In this document: positions 53,977-61,871 of the stretch, piece after piece
How the letters are laid out: every line of letters begins with the position of its first letter
How positions within the stretch are numbered: the first letter of the stretch is position 1
Source of the DNA: an uncultured Eggerthellaceae bacterium
GTDB taxonomy: Bacteria > Actinomycetota > Coriobacteriia > Coriobacteriales > Eggerthellaceae
Length of the DNA: 64,000 nucleotides
Assembly: GCA_910589125.1 (NCBI GenBank)
Contig: CAJURX010000009.1
Location: 32,668-96,667, forward strand
Direction of reading: 5' to 3'
Made by a program: the position numbers and the translations under genes
The notes under the pieces: model-generated
Databases searched by the model: none
The model's input: the letters and a program-made list of their open reading frames with translations, nothing else
What the model was told of the DNA's origin: nothing

Positions 53977-54954
53977 ATGGGACGCTCTGAAGAGCAACGA
54001 GGACAGATCACGCCAGAGAAGAAGGAGAGGCTCTTCTCGGATATCTCGGCCGTTCAGGTGATAGCCACGGCCCTTGCCTCCGTGACCTCCATGCTGCTCG
54101 CCTCCTACATCGGCATCGCAGGCTCCATCATCGGCGTGGCCGTGGCCTCCATCGTCTCCACCATAGCCGCCTCCCTGTACAAGAAGTTCCTAGCAGACTC
54201 CGCAGAGAAGCTGAGAGAGCTCCCCGATGTGGTCCTGTCCGCACGCCACACCAGCCAAGCTCCCGCGATCGGAGCCGACGCGCAGGCTACGCATGCTATC
54301 GCAGGAGCGCAGGGTGCCAAGGGTGCGCTAGAAGAAGGACAGGAAGCCGATGAGGAGGATGGCGAAGGCCCCTCTGTCGAGGGAGCAGCCACGGAGAGCA
54401 TCGAAGGGAGCGCAGGTCCCGCGAAGGACGACGCTGGCACGAGCGAGGACCGCGCGAGCTCCGACGAAGAGGATGCTCACGCGCAGGCGCGCAGCGCAGC
54501 AGCTGCCAAAGCGCAGCAAGGACGCCTGACGCGACGGCTGATCGCCATCTGCATCGCATCCGCCCTCGTGGCCGTTGCCGCTTCTGCTGGCATCGTATAC
54601 CTGGCTACGACGGGCAAGGGCTTGGGAGCCAAGCCAGAGCCCGTGATGGTGATCCATAAGATAGAAGACGCCGATGACGGTGATGGGGATAGCGTCCCCT
54701 CGACGTCCTCCGATGACGCGCATCAAGACAGCTCGGATGACGCTTCCTCTACGAGCAGCGCATCCAGCGCGTCCAGCTCCACGAGCAGCAGCGCTTCGGA
54801 TGCATCGAGCTCATCAGGGTCATCTGCCTCTTCCAGCTCCTCAGATGCCGGCGACGATGGGTCCGGCGAAGTCCCCGGGGAAGGCAGCTCCTCCTCTGAC
54901 GCGCTGACGGATGCGCAGCCACCCCAGCAAGGCGCTGCGCCCTCTCCTGCGTAG
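53977..54954 (+). CDS. Ser-rich two-membrane-region protein of unknown function
   Basis: A 325-residue protein. An N-terminal domain with a membrane hairpin (VIATALASVTSMLLASYIGI and SIIGVAVASIVSTIAASLYK) is followed by a long acidic cytoplasmic-type linker, then another membrane helix (LIAICIASALVAVAASAGIV) and an extracellular, almost pure Ser/Asp tail of about 110 residues. I cannot assign a family. The ATG at 53977 with GAGGTG about 5 nt upstream is preferred to one at 53950. It comes after the Bce operon terminator. Confidence 0.65.
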   Translation: MGRSEEQRGQITPEKKERLFSDISAVQVIATALASVTSMLLASYIGIAGSIIGVAVASIVSTIAASLYKKFLADSAEKLRELPDVVLSARHTSQAPAIGADAQATHAIAGAQGAKGALEEGQEADEEDGEGPSVEGAATESIEGSAGPAKDDAGTSEDRASSDEEDAHAQARSAAAAKAQQGRLTRRLIAICIASALVAVAASAGIVYLATTGKGLGAKPEPVMVIHKIEDADDGDGDSVPSTSSDDAHQDSSDDASSTSSASSASSSTSSSASDASSSSGSSASSSSSDAGDDGSGEVPGEGSSSSDALTDAQPPQQGAAPSPA

Positions 54955-54976
54955 GGGCGCAGACCAATCTGCGCCC
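54955..54976. terminator. Bidirectional hairpin between the Ser-rich gene and mrp
   Basis: GGGCGCAGA (54955-54963) and TCTGCGCCC (54968-54976) pair perfectly around CCAA, immediately after the stop codon of the plus-strand gene and 32 nt past the mrp stop. Confidence 0.7.
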
Positions 54977-55008
54977 ACCCACCTACCGTCATCCGTCCTT
55001 CGTGTGCG

Positions 55009-55887
55009 CTACGCCTTCTCTATGGCATCCAGGATCTGAGAGAGCGCGCCTTCGGTGTCATAGTCATACACCCGGCCTGCATCCACAGCTGCCGCGAACG
55101 TGGGGTCCATGGGCAGCGTGGCCACCGCAGGGATCCCATACTTCGCAGCAACCGCCTCACCCTGAGGCTCACCGAAGATGTGATGCTCCTTCGCGCAACC
55201 ATCGCACTTGAAGTACGCCATGTTCTCTACGAGCCCGATGACCGGGACCTCCATGGAATGCGCCAGGTTGACGGCCTTGCCCACGATCATGGCCACCAGC
55301 TCCTGCGGCGCTGACACGGTGACGATGCCATCCACCGGGAACATCTGGAACACGGTGAGGAACACGTCCGACGTACCCGGAGGCATGTCGATCAACAGCA
55401 CGTCCAGCTCTCCCCAGTTCACCTCAGAGAAGAACTGGTTGAGGATGCCCGTGATGACCGGACCACGCCATGCAACGGGCGTGTCGTCGGAGGGAAGCAG
55501 CAGATTCACGGAGATGATCTTGATGCCCTCCGGCGTTTCGATGGGGTTGATGCCATCGGCATCGGGCGCAGGCGCGCCCTCAGCCCCGAACGCCTTGGGG
55601 ATGGAGGGGCCAGTCACGTCTGCATCCAGGATGCCCACCTTCAAGCCCTGACGGGCAAGCTCCGATGCAAGGAGGCTCGTGACCAGGGACTTGCCCACGC
55701 CACCCTTGCCTGACACGACCGAGATGACCTTCTTGATCTCCGACCGCTTGTTCGGCTGATACTTCGCCGGTGCCTGATTCTCGGTCCGCGAGCCGCAACC
55801 CGAGACGCCGCAGCTGGAACATGAGCCGCCGCAATCCTCAGGCGCTCCTTCGGGGATGCCCTCCTGTGCCACCTTCTCTTCGCTCAT
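55009..55887 (-). CDS. Mrp/NBP35-family Fe-S cluster carrier ATPase
   Basis: A 292-residue deviant Walker A P-loop protein. N-terminal Cys residues (19, 23, 26, 31) are in DCGGSCSSCGVSGCG, as in NBP35-like carriers. Walker A is GKGGVGKS (60-67), with DADVTGPSIPKAF and the C-terminal cluster-binding KCDGC. It would assemble and deliver [4Fe-4S] clusters to apoproteins, fitting the Fe-S-rich enzymes here. The ATG at 55887 with AAGGAGGAG is clear. An unusual leader hairpin is described separately. Confidence 0.92.
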   Translation of the reverse strand: MSEEKVAQEGIPEGAPEDCGGSCSSCGVSGCGSRTENQAPAKYQPNKRSEIKKVISVVSGKGGVGKSLVTSLLASELARQGLKVGILDADVTGPSIPKAFGAEGAPAPDADGINPIETPEGIKIISVNLLLPSDDTPVAWRGPVITGILNQFFSEVNWGELDVLLIDMPPGTSDVFLTVFQMFPVDGIVTVSAPQELVAMIVGKAVNLAHSMEVPVIGLVENMAYFKCDGCAKEHHIFGEPQGEAVAAKYGIPAVATLPMDPTFAAAVDAGRVYDYDTEGALSQILDAIEKA

Positions 55888-55905
55888 CTCTCCTCCTTGA
55901 AAGAG

Positions 55906-55929
55906 GAAGCGACTCATACGAGCCGCTTC
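55906..55929 (-). promoter_or_regulatory. Leader hairpin of the mrp-type gene
   Basis: GAAGCGGCTC and GAGTCGCTTC (minus strand) pair over 10 bp with one G-U around GUAU. The 3' arm is followed by CCUCUUUCAAGGAGG, in which CCUC can pair with the Shine-Dalgarno. Confidence 0.45.
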
Positions 55930-55946
55930 GCATGGTTTTATTCGAT

Positions 55947-55975
55947 TGTATACAAGAAGCTGCCTTCAGAAGCAA
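55947..55975 (-). promoter_or_regulatory. Likely promoter of the mrp-type gene
   Basis: TTGCTT (55970-55975), a 17-nt spacer and TATACA (55947-55952) on the minus strand, about 60 nt before the ATG. Confidence 0.5.
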
Positions 55976-55985
55976 CCCATGCAGG

Positions 55986-56279
55986 CTATTTCTCGGACGG
56001 GTAGAAGACAGCCTCTCCGAACGTCTCGGTGATGGACTTGCCCTGATGGAAGGGAAGCTCCAGGAACTCCGCGATGGTGGGAACGAGCGGAGAGCAATCG
56101 ACGTAGTGACCCTTGTCGTTCACCTGAGCGGTGTCCTGCACGCGCCAGTAGCGGTCATTCACGTCAGTCAGGTAATAGGTCTGCCCATCAAGATCCATGT
56201 AGACCGAGTGGTTGGCATGGAGATACGGCTGAAGCTCCTCGAAGGTGATATCAAGTGACTCCGATCCTTTGACTCCCAT
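55986..56279 (-). CDS. Small conserved-looking hypothetical protein
   Basis: A 97-residue soluble acidic protein beginning MGVKGSESLDITFEELQPYL. It is rich in Tyr, Asp and Thr with no membrane segment or Cys cluster. No family recognised. The ATG at 56279 with GGGAG 7-8 nt upstream is preferred over one at 56315. It is transcribed in the same direction as mrp and separated from it by 98 nt that carries an mrp promoter. Confidence 0.6.
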   Translation of the reverse strand: MGVKGSESLDITFEELQPYLHANHSVYMDLDGQTYYLTDVNDRYWRVQDTAQVNDKGHYVDCSPLVPTIAEFLELPFHQGKSITETFGEAVFYPSEK

Positions 56280-56394
56280 GTCTTCGCTCCCATCTCGTCG
56301 GGGTACCGTGTGCATTCATCATAGCAAGTTTGGGTGACGTATCCGACGAGAGCTTGAGATAAAGGATGACGCCTGCGCCCGTCGGCGCACCCGC

Positions 56395-57693
56395 TCAGTG
56401 CCGCGCTGACCTCCGATAGGTGCGCACGCGGACGAAGGAACCGGGAGCGGGTGGATCGGGGCAGACGAAGGAATAGATGCAGCATGAGCGATTGGCCACC
56501 GCCACCGCAACGGGCTCTGGAGCAGGCGCGGCGGCAGATGCCGCGCCGTCCTCCCCCGCGCGCCCAGGATGCCACACCAAGCCGCGCACGACCACGGATC
56601 GCACGCGACCGCCGGGGCTCAGCACCTCGAGCGCATCCCCTTCGGCGAACCTGTTGCGACAGCGTGCGAACAGGCGGTCAGGCCCGGCAGCGCCCGCGTC
56701 GACACCTGCCTCCTCAGCGGATACCACATCAGCCACATGCATGGTCTCCTGCTCATAGCCATCGAAAGCGGGGGCCTGCTCGGGATCGCCGAAATAGAAG
56801 CCTTCGCTATAGGGCCTGTGGGATATCCCTGTGAGCTCGCGCTCCACCTCCGCAGAAGGGCCCTCATCCAGCGCGCGCCGATAGGCCGTCACGACGGTGG
56901 CCACATAGAACGCCTTCTTGTTCCGGCCCTCTATCTTCACGGAGTCAACGCCCGCCTCGGCAAGATCCCGCAGATGTGCGATCATGTTCAGGTCCTTCGC
57001 ATTCATGATGAAGGTGCCATCCGGATGCTCCTCGATGGGGAAATGGATGCCGGGGCGCTTCTCCTCCTCAAGGGCATAGCTCCAGCGGCACGGCTGCGTG
57101 CACGCACCCTTGTTGCCCGAGCGCCCCGTGAGGTAGCTGCTGATGAGGCACCGGCCTGAGACGGCCATGCATTGAGCGCCATGCACGAACGCCTCTATCT
57201 CAAGGTCATCAGGTATGGCCTGGCGCATCTGCGCGATGTCTGCGAGCGTCATCTCCCGTGCGCAGACGATGCGGGTAGCGCCCAGAGCATGCCACGCCTT
57301 CGCCGCTTCCGAATTGGAGACGGATGCCTGCGTGCTCACATGCAGCTGGCAAGCAGGCGCGTAGGTGCGCGCCATGGCGAACGCACCCATGTCCCCGATG
57401 ATGAGCGCATCCACGCCCGCATCCTGCACGCGCTCGAAGAAGGCAGGGAGCTCTGCCACCTCCGATTGCGCGATCATCGTATTGCAGGTCAGGTACACCT
57501 TGACGCCGAAGGCATGTGCCGCCCTGACCGCATCTGAGAGCTCCTCCGGTGCGAAGTTGGCCGCGCGAGCGCGCATCCCGAACCTATCCGTTGCCAGATA
57601 GACCGCATCCGCGCCGAAGCGGCATGCGGCGATGAGCTGCTCCATGCCACCGGCAGGTGCCAGCAACTCCATGGTGCGAAGGTGCTCTGCCAT
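56395..57693 (-). CDS. Peptidase U32 family protein (TrhP/RlhA-like)
   Basis: A 432-residue member of the U32 family. MELLAPAGGMEQLIAAC, HVSTQASVSN, EAFVHGAQCMAVSGRCLISSYL, the Cys-containing GACTQPCRW and KIEGRNKK are typical. Many U32 proteins hydroxylate tRNA or rRNA bases with prephenate and carry an Fe-S cluster; which RNA this one acts on is unknown. The flavodoxin gene ends 8 nt upstream on the same strand. ATG 57693 is used; a GTG at 57699 is an alternative. Confidence 0.88.
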   Translation of the reverse strand: MAEHLRTMELLAPAGGMEQLIAACRFGADAVYLATDRFGMRARAANFAPEELSDAVRAAHAFGVKVYLTCNTMIAQSEVAELPAFFERVQDAGVDALIIGDMGAFAMARTYAPACQLHVSTQASVSNSEAAKAWHALGATRIVCAREMTLADIAQMRQAIPDDLEIEAFVHGAQCMAVSGRCLISSYLTGRSGNKGACTQPCRWSYALEEEKRPGIHFPIEEHPDGTFIMNAKDLNMIAHLRDLAEAGVDSVKIEGRNKKAFYVATVVTAYRRALDEGPSAEVERELTGISHRPYSEGFYFGDPEQAPAFDGYEQETMHVADVVSAEEAGVDAGAAGPDRLFARCRNRFAEGDALEVLSPGGRVRSVVVRGLVWHPGRAGEDGAASAAAPAPEPVAVAVANRSCCIYSFVCPDPPAPGSFVRVRTYRRSARH

Positions 57694-57700
57694 GGGCACG

Positions 57701-58336
57701 TTAGCGGACGAAGCTCGTGCGGGCAGACGGCTCTACGGGCGGGAGCGCCACGCCCGCAGCATCCGCTGCCTCGCGACAGCGCAGGAAGTAGGCCATGTTA
57801 TGCGCCAAGACGCGCATCGTGCGCAGACCCTCTGCATCCTCTTCGGCCTCCGCTGCGCTCGTGCCATAGACCATGTTCCAGTAGCTAGCGGATATCACCG
57901 GCATCTGGACGATGGTGAAGTACTTGTTCAGCTGGTCGAACGTGGATGTGCATCCACCCCGGCGCGCCACCACGACTCCCGCTGCCGGCTTCAAGGGATA
58001 GATGTTCACCCCACCGCATGCCTGCGAATAGAAGGAGCGGTCCATGAAGGAGGTGATGGCACCTGTTGCCGCGGCATAGTGCACCGATGTGCCGAAGATG
58101 AACCCGTCGTAGTCCGCTGCCAGATGATTGAACTCGTTGACCACATCCCCGAACGTGCATTCGCCGTCGTGCTTCGCGCAGTATCCGCACCCGATGCAGC
58201 CCGCTATGGGCGCAGCGCCCACCCAGAAGCGGCCCACCTCGACGCCCTCCGCCTCGAGCGTCTTCGCCACCTCATCCAGCGCGCGTGACGTCGTGCCCGA
58301 CCTGTGCGGGCTCCCGTTCACCAGCATGACCTTCAT
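57701..58336 (-). CDS. Flavodoxin family/NADPH-dependent FMN reductase
   Basis: A 211-residue flavoprotein. VMLVNGSPHRSGTTSRAL binds FMN phosphate; GCIGCGYCAKHDGECTFGD is the ferredoxin-like Cys stretch common to these iron-sulfur flavoprotein-related enzymes; FGTSVHYAAATG is the isoalloxazine region. The function is likely electron transfer or quinone/nitro reduction. The ATG at 58336 with GAGAGG upstream is far shorter than the longest frame (58702) and starts at the family N-terminus. Coupled with the U32 gene. Confidence 0.88.
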   Translation of the reverse strand: MKVMLVNGSPHRSGTTSRALDEVAKTLEAEGVEVGRFWVGAAPIAGCIGCGYCAKHDGECTFGDVVNEFNHLAADYDGFIFGTSVHYAAATGAITSFMDRSFYSQACGGVNIYPLKPAAGVVVARRGGCTSTFDQLNKYFTIVQMPVISASYWNMVYGTSAAEAEEDAEGLRTMRVLAHNMAYFLRCREAADAAGVALPPVEPSARTSFVR

Positions 58337-58382
58337 GCCTGCCACCTCTCTTCCATCCATCAGAGCCTTTGCACTGAATTGT

Positions 58383-58411
58383 ATGACATGGGAGCACAGC
58401 TGGAATAGAAT
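58383..58411 (+). promoter_or_regulatory. Strong promoter of the aminotransferase gene
   Basis: ATGACA (58383-58388), a 17-nt spacer and TAGAAT (58406-58411), each matching the consensus at 5 of 6 positions, 37 nt before the ATG at 58448. A minus-strand TACAAT (58378-58383) partly overlaps it and could serve the divergent flavodoxin gene. Confidence 0.6.
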
Positions 58412-58447
58412 CGAAGATGACACGATGGGAGCAGAGGAGCTTTGACG

Positions 58448-59626
58448 ATGATCAATGAGCGCATGCATGACCTGGGCGCAGAGCCCAACAAGATCCGCGA
58501 GCTGTTCGCCTACGGCATGGCCCGCAAGGCAGAGATCGGGGCTGAGAACGTATTCGACTACAGCATCGGCAACCCGAGCGTGCCGGCACCCGACGCAGTG
58601 ACAGAGCAGTTCCGCATCCAGCTTGCGAAGGACCCGGTCATCGTACATGAGTACACGCCGTCTCCAGGCGATCCCACCGTGCGCCGCGCCATCGCGGACC
58701 ACATCAGGGACACCTTCGGCATCCCCGCTACCATGGACAACGTCTATGTGACCTCGGGCGCGTCATCGTGCATCGCCATCACCTTAGCTGCCATCACCAA
58801 TCCAGGAGATGAGGTCATCACCATCTCTCCCTACTTCCCTGAGTACAAGACCTGGACCGAGAACGCCGGCTGCACGCTGATCGAGGTGCCTGCGGAAACG
58901 CCCTCGTTCCAGCCGGATATCCCTGCCATCGAAGCCGCCATCACGCCCAAGACGAGCGCCGTCATCATCAACACGCCGAACAACCCCGTGGGCACCGTCT
59001 ACACGCGCGCGTCCCTGGAAGCGCTCGCTTCCCTCCTCCAGGAGAAGGAGCGCGAATACGGCACGCGCATCATGCTCATCAGCGATGAGCCCTACCGCGA
59101 GATCGTCTATGGTGCAGAGGTGCCCTACGTCCCGAGCCTCTATGAGGACACGATCGTGTGCTACTCGTTCAGCAAGTCGCTGTCCCTGCCGGGCGAGCGC
59201 ATCGGCTACATCTACGTATCCGACCTGATCCCCGACGCGCGCGAGCTGTTCACCGCCATCTCGGGCGCAGGACGCTCCTTGGGATACATCTGCGCGCCAG
59301 TGCTGCTGCAACGCGTGATCGCACAGTGCCTGGGCATCCCCTCTGATGTTGCCACCTACGAGGAGAACAGGCGCATCCTCTGCAAGGGATTGGATGAGCT
59401 GGGCTATGAGTACGTGGAACCCGATGGAGCCTTCTACCTCTGGGTGCGCGCGCTCGAAGATGATGCGGTAGCGTTCTCGGAGCGTGCGAAGGACTTCGAG
59501 CTGCTGTTGGTCCCCTCTGACAGCTTCGGAGCAACGGGGTGGGTCAGGCTCTCCTACTGCATCGCCAAGGACACCATCGAGCGCAGCATGCCCGCATTCG
59601 CCAAGCTGAAGGAAGCCTACGCGTAA
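58448..59626 (+). CDS. Pyridoxal phosphate-dependent aminotransferase (class I/II)
   Basis: A 392-residue fold-type I aminotransferase. NPSVPAPDAV near the N-terminus, VYVTSGASSCIAIT, NTPNNPVGTVY, ISDEPYREIVY, and the PLP lysine in YSFSKSLSLPGERIGY are all present, with Arg in GWVRLSYC. The substrate is likely aspartate or another amino acid. The ATG at 58448 has AGGAG 8 nt upstream. It has its own promoter and terminator. Confidence 0.9.
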   Translation: MINERMHDLGAEPNKIRELFAYGMARKAEIGAENVFDYSIGNPSVPAPDAVTEQFRIQLAKDPVIVHEYTPSPGDPTVRRAIADHIRDTFGIPATMDNVYVTSGASSCIAITLAAITNPGDEVITISPYFPEYKTWTENAGCTLIEVPAETPSFQPDIPAIEAAITPKTSAVIINTPNNPVGTVYTRASLEALASLLQEKEREYGTRIMLISDEPYREIVYGAEVPYVPSLYEDTIVCYSFSKSLSLPGERIGYIYVSDLIPDARELFTAISGAGRSLGYICAPVLLQRVIAQCLGIPSDVATYEENRRILCKGLDELGYEYVEPDGAFYLWVRALEDDAVAFSERAKDFELLLVPSDSFGATGWVRLSYCIAKDTIERSMPAFAKLKEAYA

Positions 59627-59665
59627 GAGCGCATTGAGCGCACCGAACACGGCAGGTGCCACAAC

Positions 59666-59686
59666 GGGCGCAGACGAGCTGCGCCC
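59666..59686. terminator. Bidirectional hairpin after the aminotransferase
   Basis: GGGCGCAG (59666-59673) and CTGCGCCC (59679-59686) pair over 8 bp around ACGAG, 40 nt past the stop. Confidence 0.6.
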
Positions 59687-59771
59687 TTACGGCTGCATGT
59701 GGGCCAACCTCTGTAGGAGCGCGGATGTGACGATGACGCCCGCTGCCGAGGGGGTTGCTGCCCATACACAG

Positions 59772-59785
59772 GCGCCGGCTTGCCG
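59772..59785 (-). terminator. Possible terminator after the DUF6020-type gene
   Basis: GCCGGC-TT-GCCGGC self-complementary element, about 40 nt beyond the stop at 59826; no T-run. Confidence 0.3.
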
Positions 59786-59825
59786 GCACGCTCCTGATCG
59801 ACGGCGCAGCGATCAACACTGCATG

Positions 59826-60692
59826 TCAAGCTGCTGTCGCTGGCTCCTCGCCCCTCTTGCGGTCGGCACGCTCCTTGAACCGCACCTTCGCCAGCGCCAC
59901 CGCCACACCCAAGAGCACGGGTGCGAGAAACACCTCGGGCAAGAGGTAGCGCATGTCGTAGATCGGTCCGATCAAGCAGAATGCCGTGATCACCGCGAAG
60001 GGAACGAACAAGATGCCCGCGCTCAGGCGATTGCGCACGCAGAAGAACAACAGGAATAATGGTATCCACAGGTCATAGGTGACGCCCTTGAAGAGGAGTC
60101 CCACGACCGGCACATCCTGCACGGCGACCACCCCTGCATCGATCGCAGCTCTCATGTCAGAGAGCTGCTCAGGCTGCCAGAGCACCCTGCGACCTCCGTC
60201 GAAGGAGAGGTCCCAACCCATATTGGTGACGGTGCCCTCGTAGTACCTCACCGGCGCAAGGAAGCCGGCATCCACGCTGATGAGCGATTCCAGGTATGTG
60301 ACCGGGAAGCGCAGGCCCATGCTGGCATATGCCGCCAGATACCCTGCGATCTGCTCGTTGGTCGCCTCCGTATAGAATCTGCTCTTCACGCGGTCGGTGC
60401 ATGTGGCGTTGTAATCCCACTCAAGACCGGATGTGCGCATGACCGCATAGACCGCCTCCCGCTCCTCCGGCGTCAGCGCCTCCGATCCATGATCGCGATA
60501 CACGCGCGCCGTCTGCTGGAGCAGGGCACCAAGAGCCTCTCCCTTGCTACCCGGAGCTACGCTCAAGAGCGGGAAGAGCACCATGGGCACGAGCGCGAAC
60601 ATGAGGAGCGCGCAGATCGCTCCTTGCAGGAAGAATGCCACAGCGGCCCGCTGGGAAACGAGCGACCCCCCCCCAGCGACGTTCCCGCCCAA
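59826..60692 (-). pseudogene. C-terminal part of a DUF6020-like membrane protein, out of frame with its N-terminal part
   Basis: This 288-codon frame holds the C-terminal part of the protein whose N-terminal part is at 60668-61776. It continues from SLVSQRAAVAFFLQG with one membrane helix, a long extracellular region (about 130 residues) and three C-terminal membrane helices. Its apparent ATG at 60692 is an artefact of the frame upstream of the G tract and has no ribosome site. Removing one G from the nine-base tract would join it in frame with the upstream part, giving a protein of about 649 residues. Confidence 0.75.
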
Positions 60693-61776
60693 GGCGGATG
60701 AGCGCTGCGATCAGCCCGAAGAGCGCCGTTGCACCCACGACGTAGATGCCTGTCTTCTTCGCCAAGCACATGAGCACGGCCACCACGATGAGCAGCACGA
60801 CCATCCGCGTGCGCTCGAAGACAGCACCCTTGCTGAGAGCGCATTCCGCGAGCAGCAAGAAGTACGGGATGGCGAGCACGGTGAACACGCTGTCCTTCAT
60901 GACGAGCACAGCCGTCATGGGGACGATCGGCACGATGCAGAAGAACGCCAAGGCTGCGAAGCAAAGGGAGGGCGGCGCTCCCCTCTTCCGCAGATACGCG
61001 ACGCAGAATGCGAGCTCAAAGGCCAAGAGGATGGCTTGGCACGCCATGAGCAGACCGAAGCCGAAGATCCAATCCCCGAAGAGCGCATCGGATGCGGATG
61101 CCACCCCGCCGTAGAGCATGGTGAGCGCGAAGGGATGATGGTCAACGAGCCAAGCATCGGTCAGGCGGAAGCTCTCGGCGCGCTTGACGTCATCTGCTTG
61201 GGATCCATAGCCCCGCGCGATCGCTTCTTCACCGTAGTCCTCATTCCCGCCAGAACGGATATCTAACGGATGCGCGCCCTCATAGACCTGCTGCATCTGG
61301 ATGGCGGTATCGTTGTACATGGTGCCCGGGAATGCAGCCACGAGATAGGGAGACCAGAACACGATGAGGACGAGCGCGAACAGGGATACGCTCTTGGCGG
61401 TGAGCCGAGGTACGACACGTACGATCCATGCAGGCTTCCCTTGCATGACCGATGAGGGCTCAGATGCACCTGCTGTCCTTGATGCCTCCGCAGCATGCGC
61501 CGCATCCTTGTTCAGAGACGCATAGGCGAGCTTCGTCAACCCCGCATTGCAGAGCAGCATGAGCGCGCCCACCACTGCCGCGCACGCGATGGATGACGCG
61601 AACGCCACCGGTGCAGCCAACGTGGGCACGCCGCCAGAAGCGCTCGTTCCATAGGACCAGCCATAGACCCCGCAGAAGCCGATGAAGAGCGACGCGATGA
61701 TCAAGATGATCCAATCACGGATGCCCATCGACCGTACCGTCTTGCAGAACATCTTCGCTCGCACGCTCCTTCGCAT
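60547..61776 (-). CDS. N-terminal part of a DUF6020-like polytopic membrane protein, truncated at a G9 tract
   Basis: In the current frame this reads through the G9 tract and then continues for about 40 codons of unrelated sequence to a stop at 60547. The genuine part has about eight membrane segments and ends at GRERRWGG. FPGTMYNDTAIQMQQVYE and WLVDHHPFALTMLYGG resemble the conserved motifs of DUF6020 proteins, which look like GT-C-type glycosyltransferases, function unproven. The start is uncertain: 61776 (MRRSVRAKM) is chosen because a hairpin at 61793-61814 probably ends the previous gene; 61752 and 61728 are alternatives and none has a well-spaced Shine-Dalgarno. Confidence 0.75.
   Translation of the reverse strand: MRRSVRAKMFCKTVRSMGIRDWIILIIASLFIGFCGVYGWSYGTSASGGVPTLAAPVAFASSIACAAVVGALMLLCNAGLTKLAYASLNKDAAHAAEASRTAGASEPSSVMQGKPAWIVRVVPRLTAKSVSLFALVLIVFWSPYLVAAFPGTMYNDTAIQMQQVYEGAHPLDIRSGGNEDYGEEAIARGYGSQADDVKRAESFRLTDAWLVDHHPFALTMLYGGVASASDALFGDWIFGFGLLMACQAILLAFELAFCVAYLRKRGAPPSLCFAALAFFCIVPIVPMTAVLVMKDSVFTVLAIPYFLLLAECALSKGAVFERTRMVVLLIVVAVLMCLAKKTGIYVVGATALFGLIAALIRLGRERRWGGVARFPAGRCGILPARSDLRAPHVRARAHGALPALERSSG
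60666..60674. repeat. C9 (G9 on coding strand) homopolymer tract causing a frameshift
   Basis: Nine consecutive C on the plus strand sit at the join of the two parts of the DUF6020-like gene. With eight, the frames join (RRWGG then SLVSQ); with nine they do not. From 61776 to 59826 there are 1,951 nt, so removing one base gives exactly 650 codons. Confidence 0.85.
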
Positions 61777-61792
61777 GATCGCATGTATGAGA

Positions 61793-61814
61793 ACGGGCAC
61801 GACAAGGTGCCCGT
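61793..61814 (-). terminator. Hairpin after the MHS transporter gene
   Basis: ACGGGCAC and GTGCCCGT (8 bp) around a 6-nt loop, about 58 nt past the stop at 61872; on the minus strand TTCTCAT follows. Confidence 0.5.
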
Positions 61815-61871
61815 ACATCCTACATCACATGAGCGAGCTGCGCCCAGAGGACGGGGCATCCCACGAAGAAC

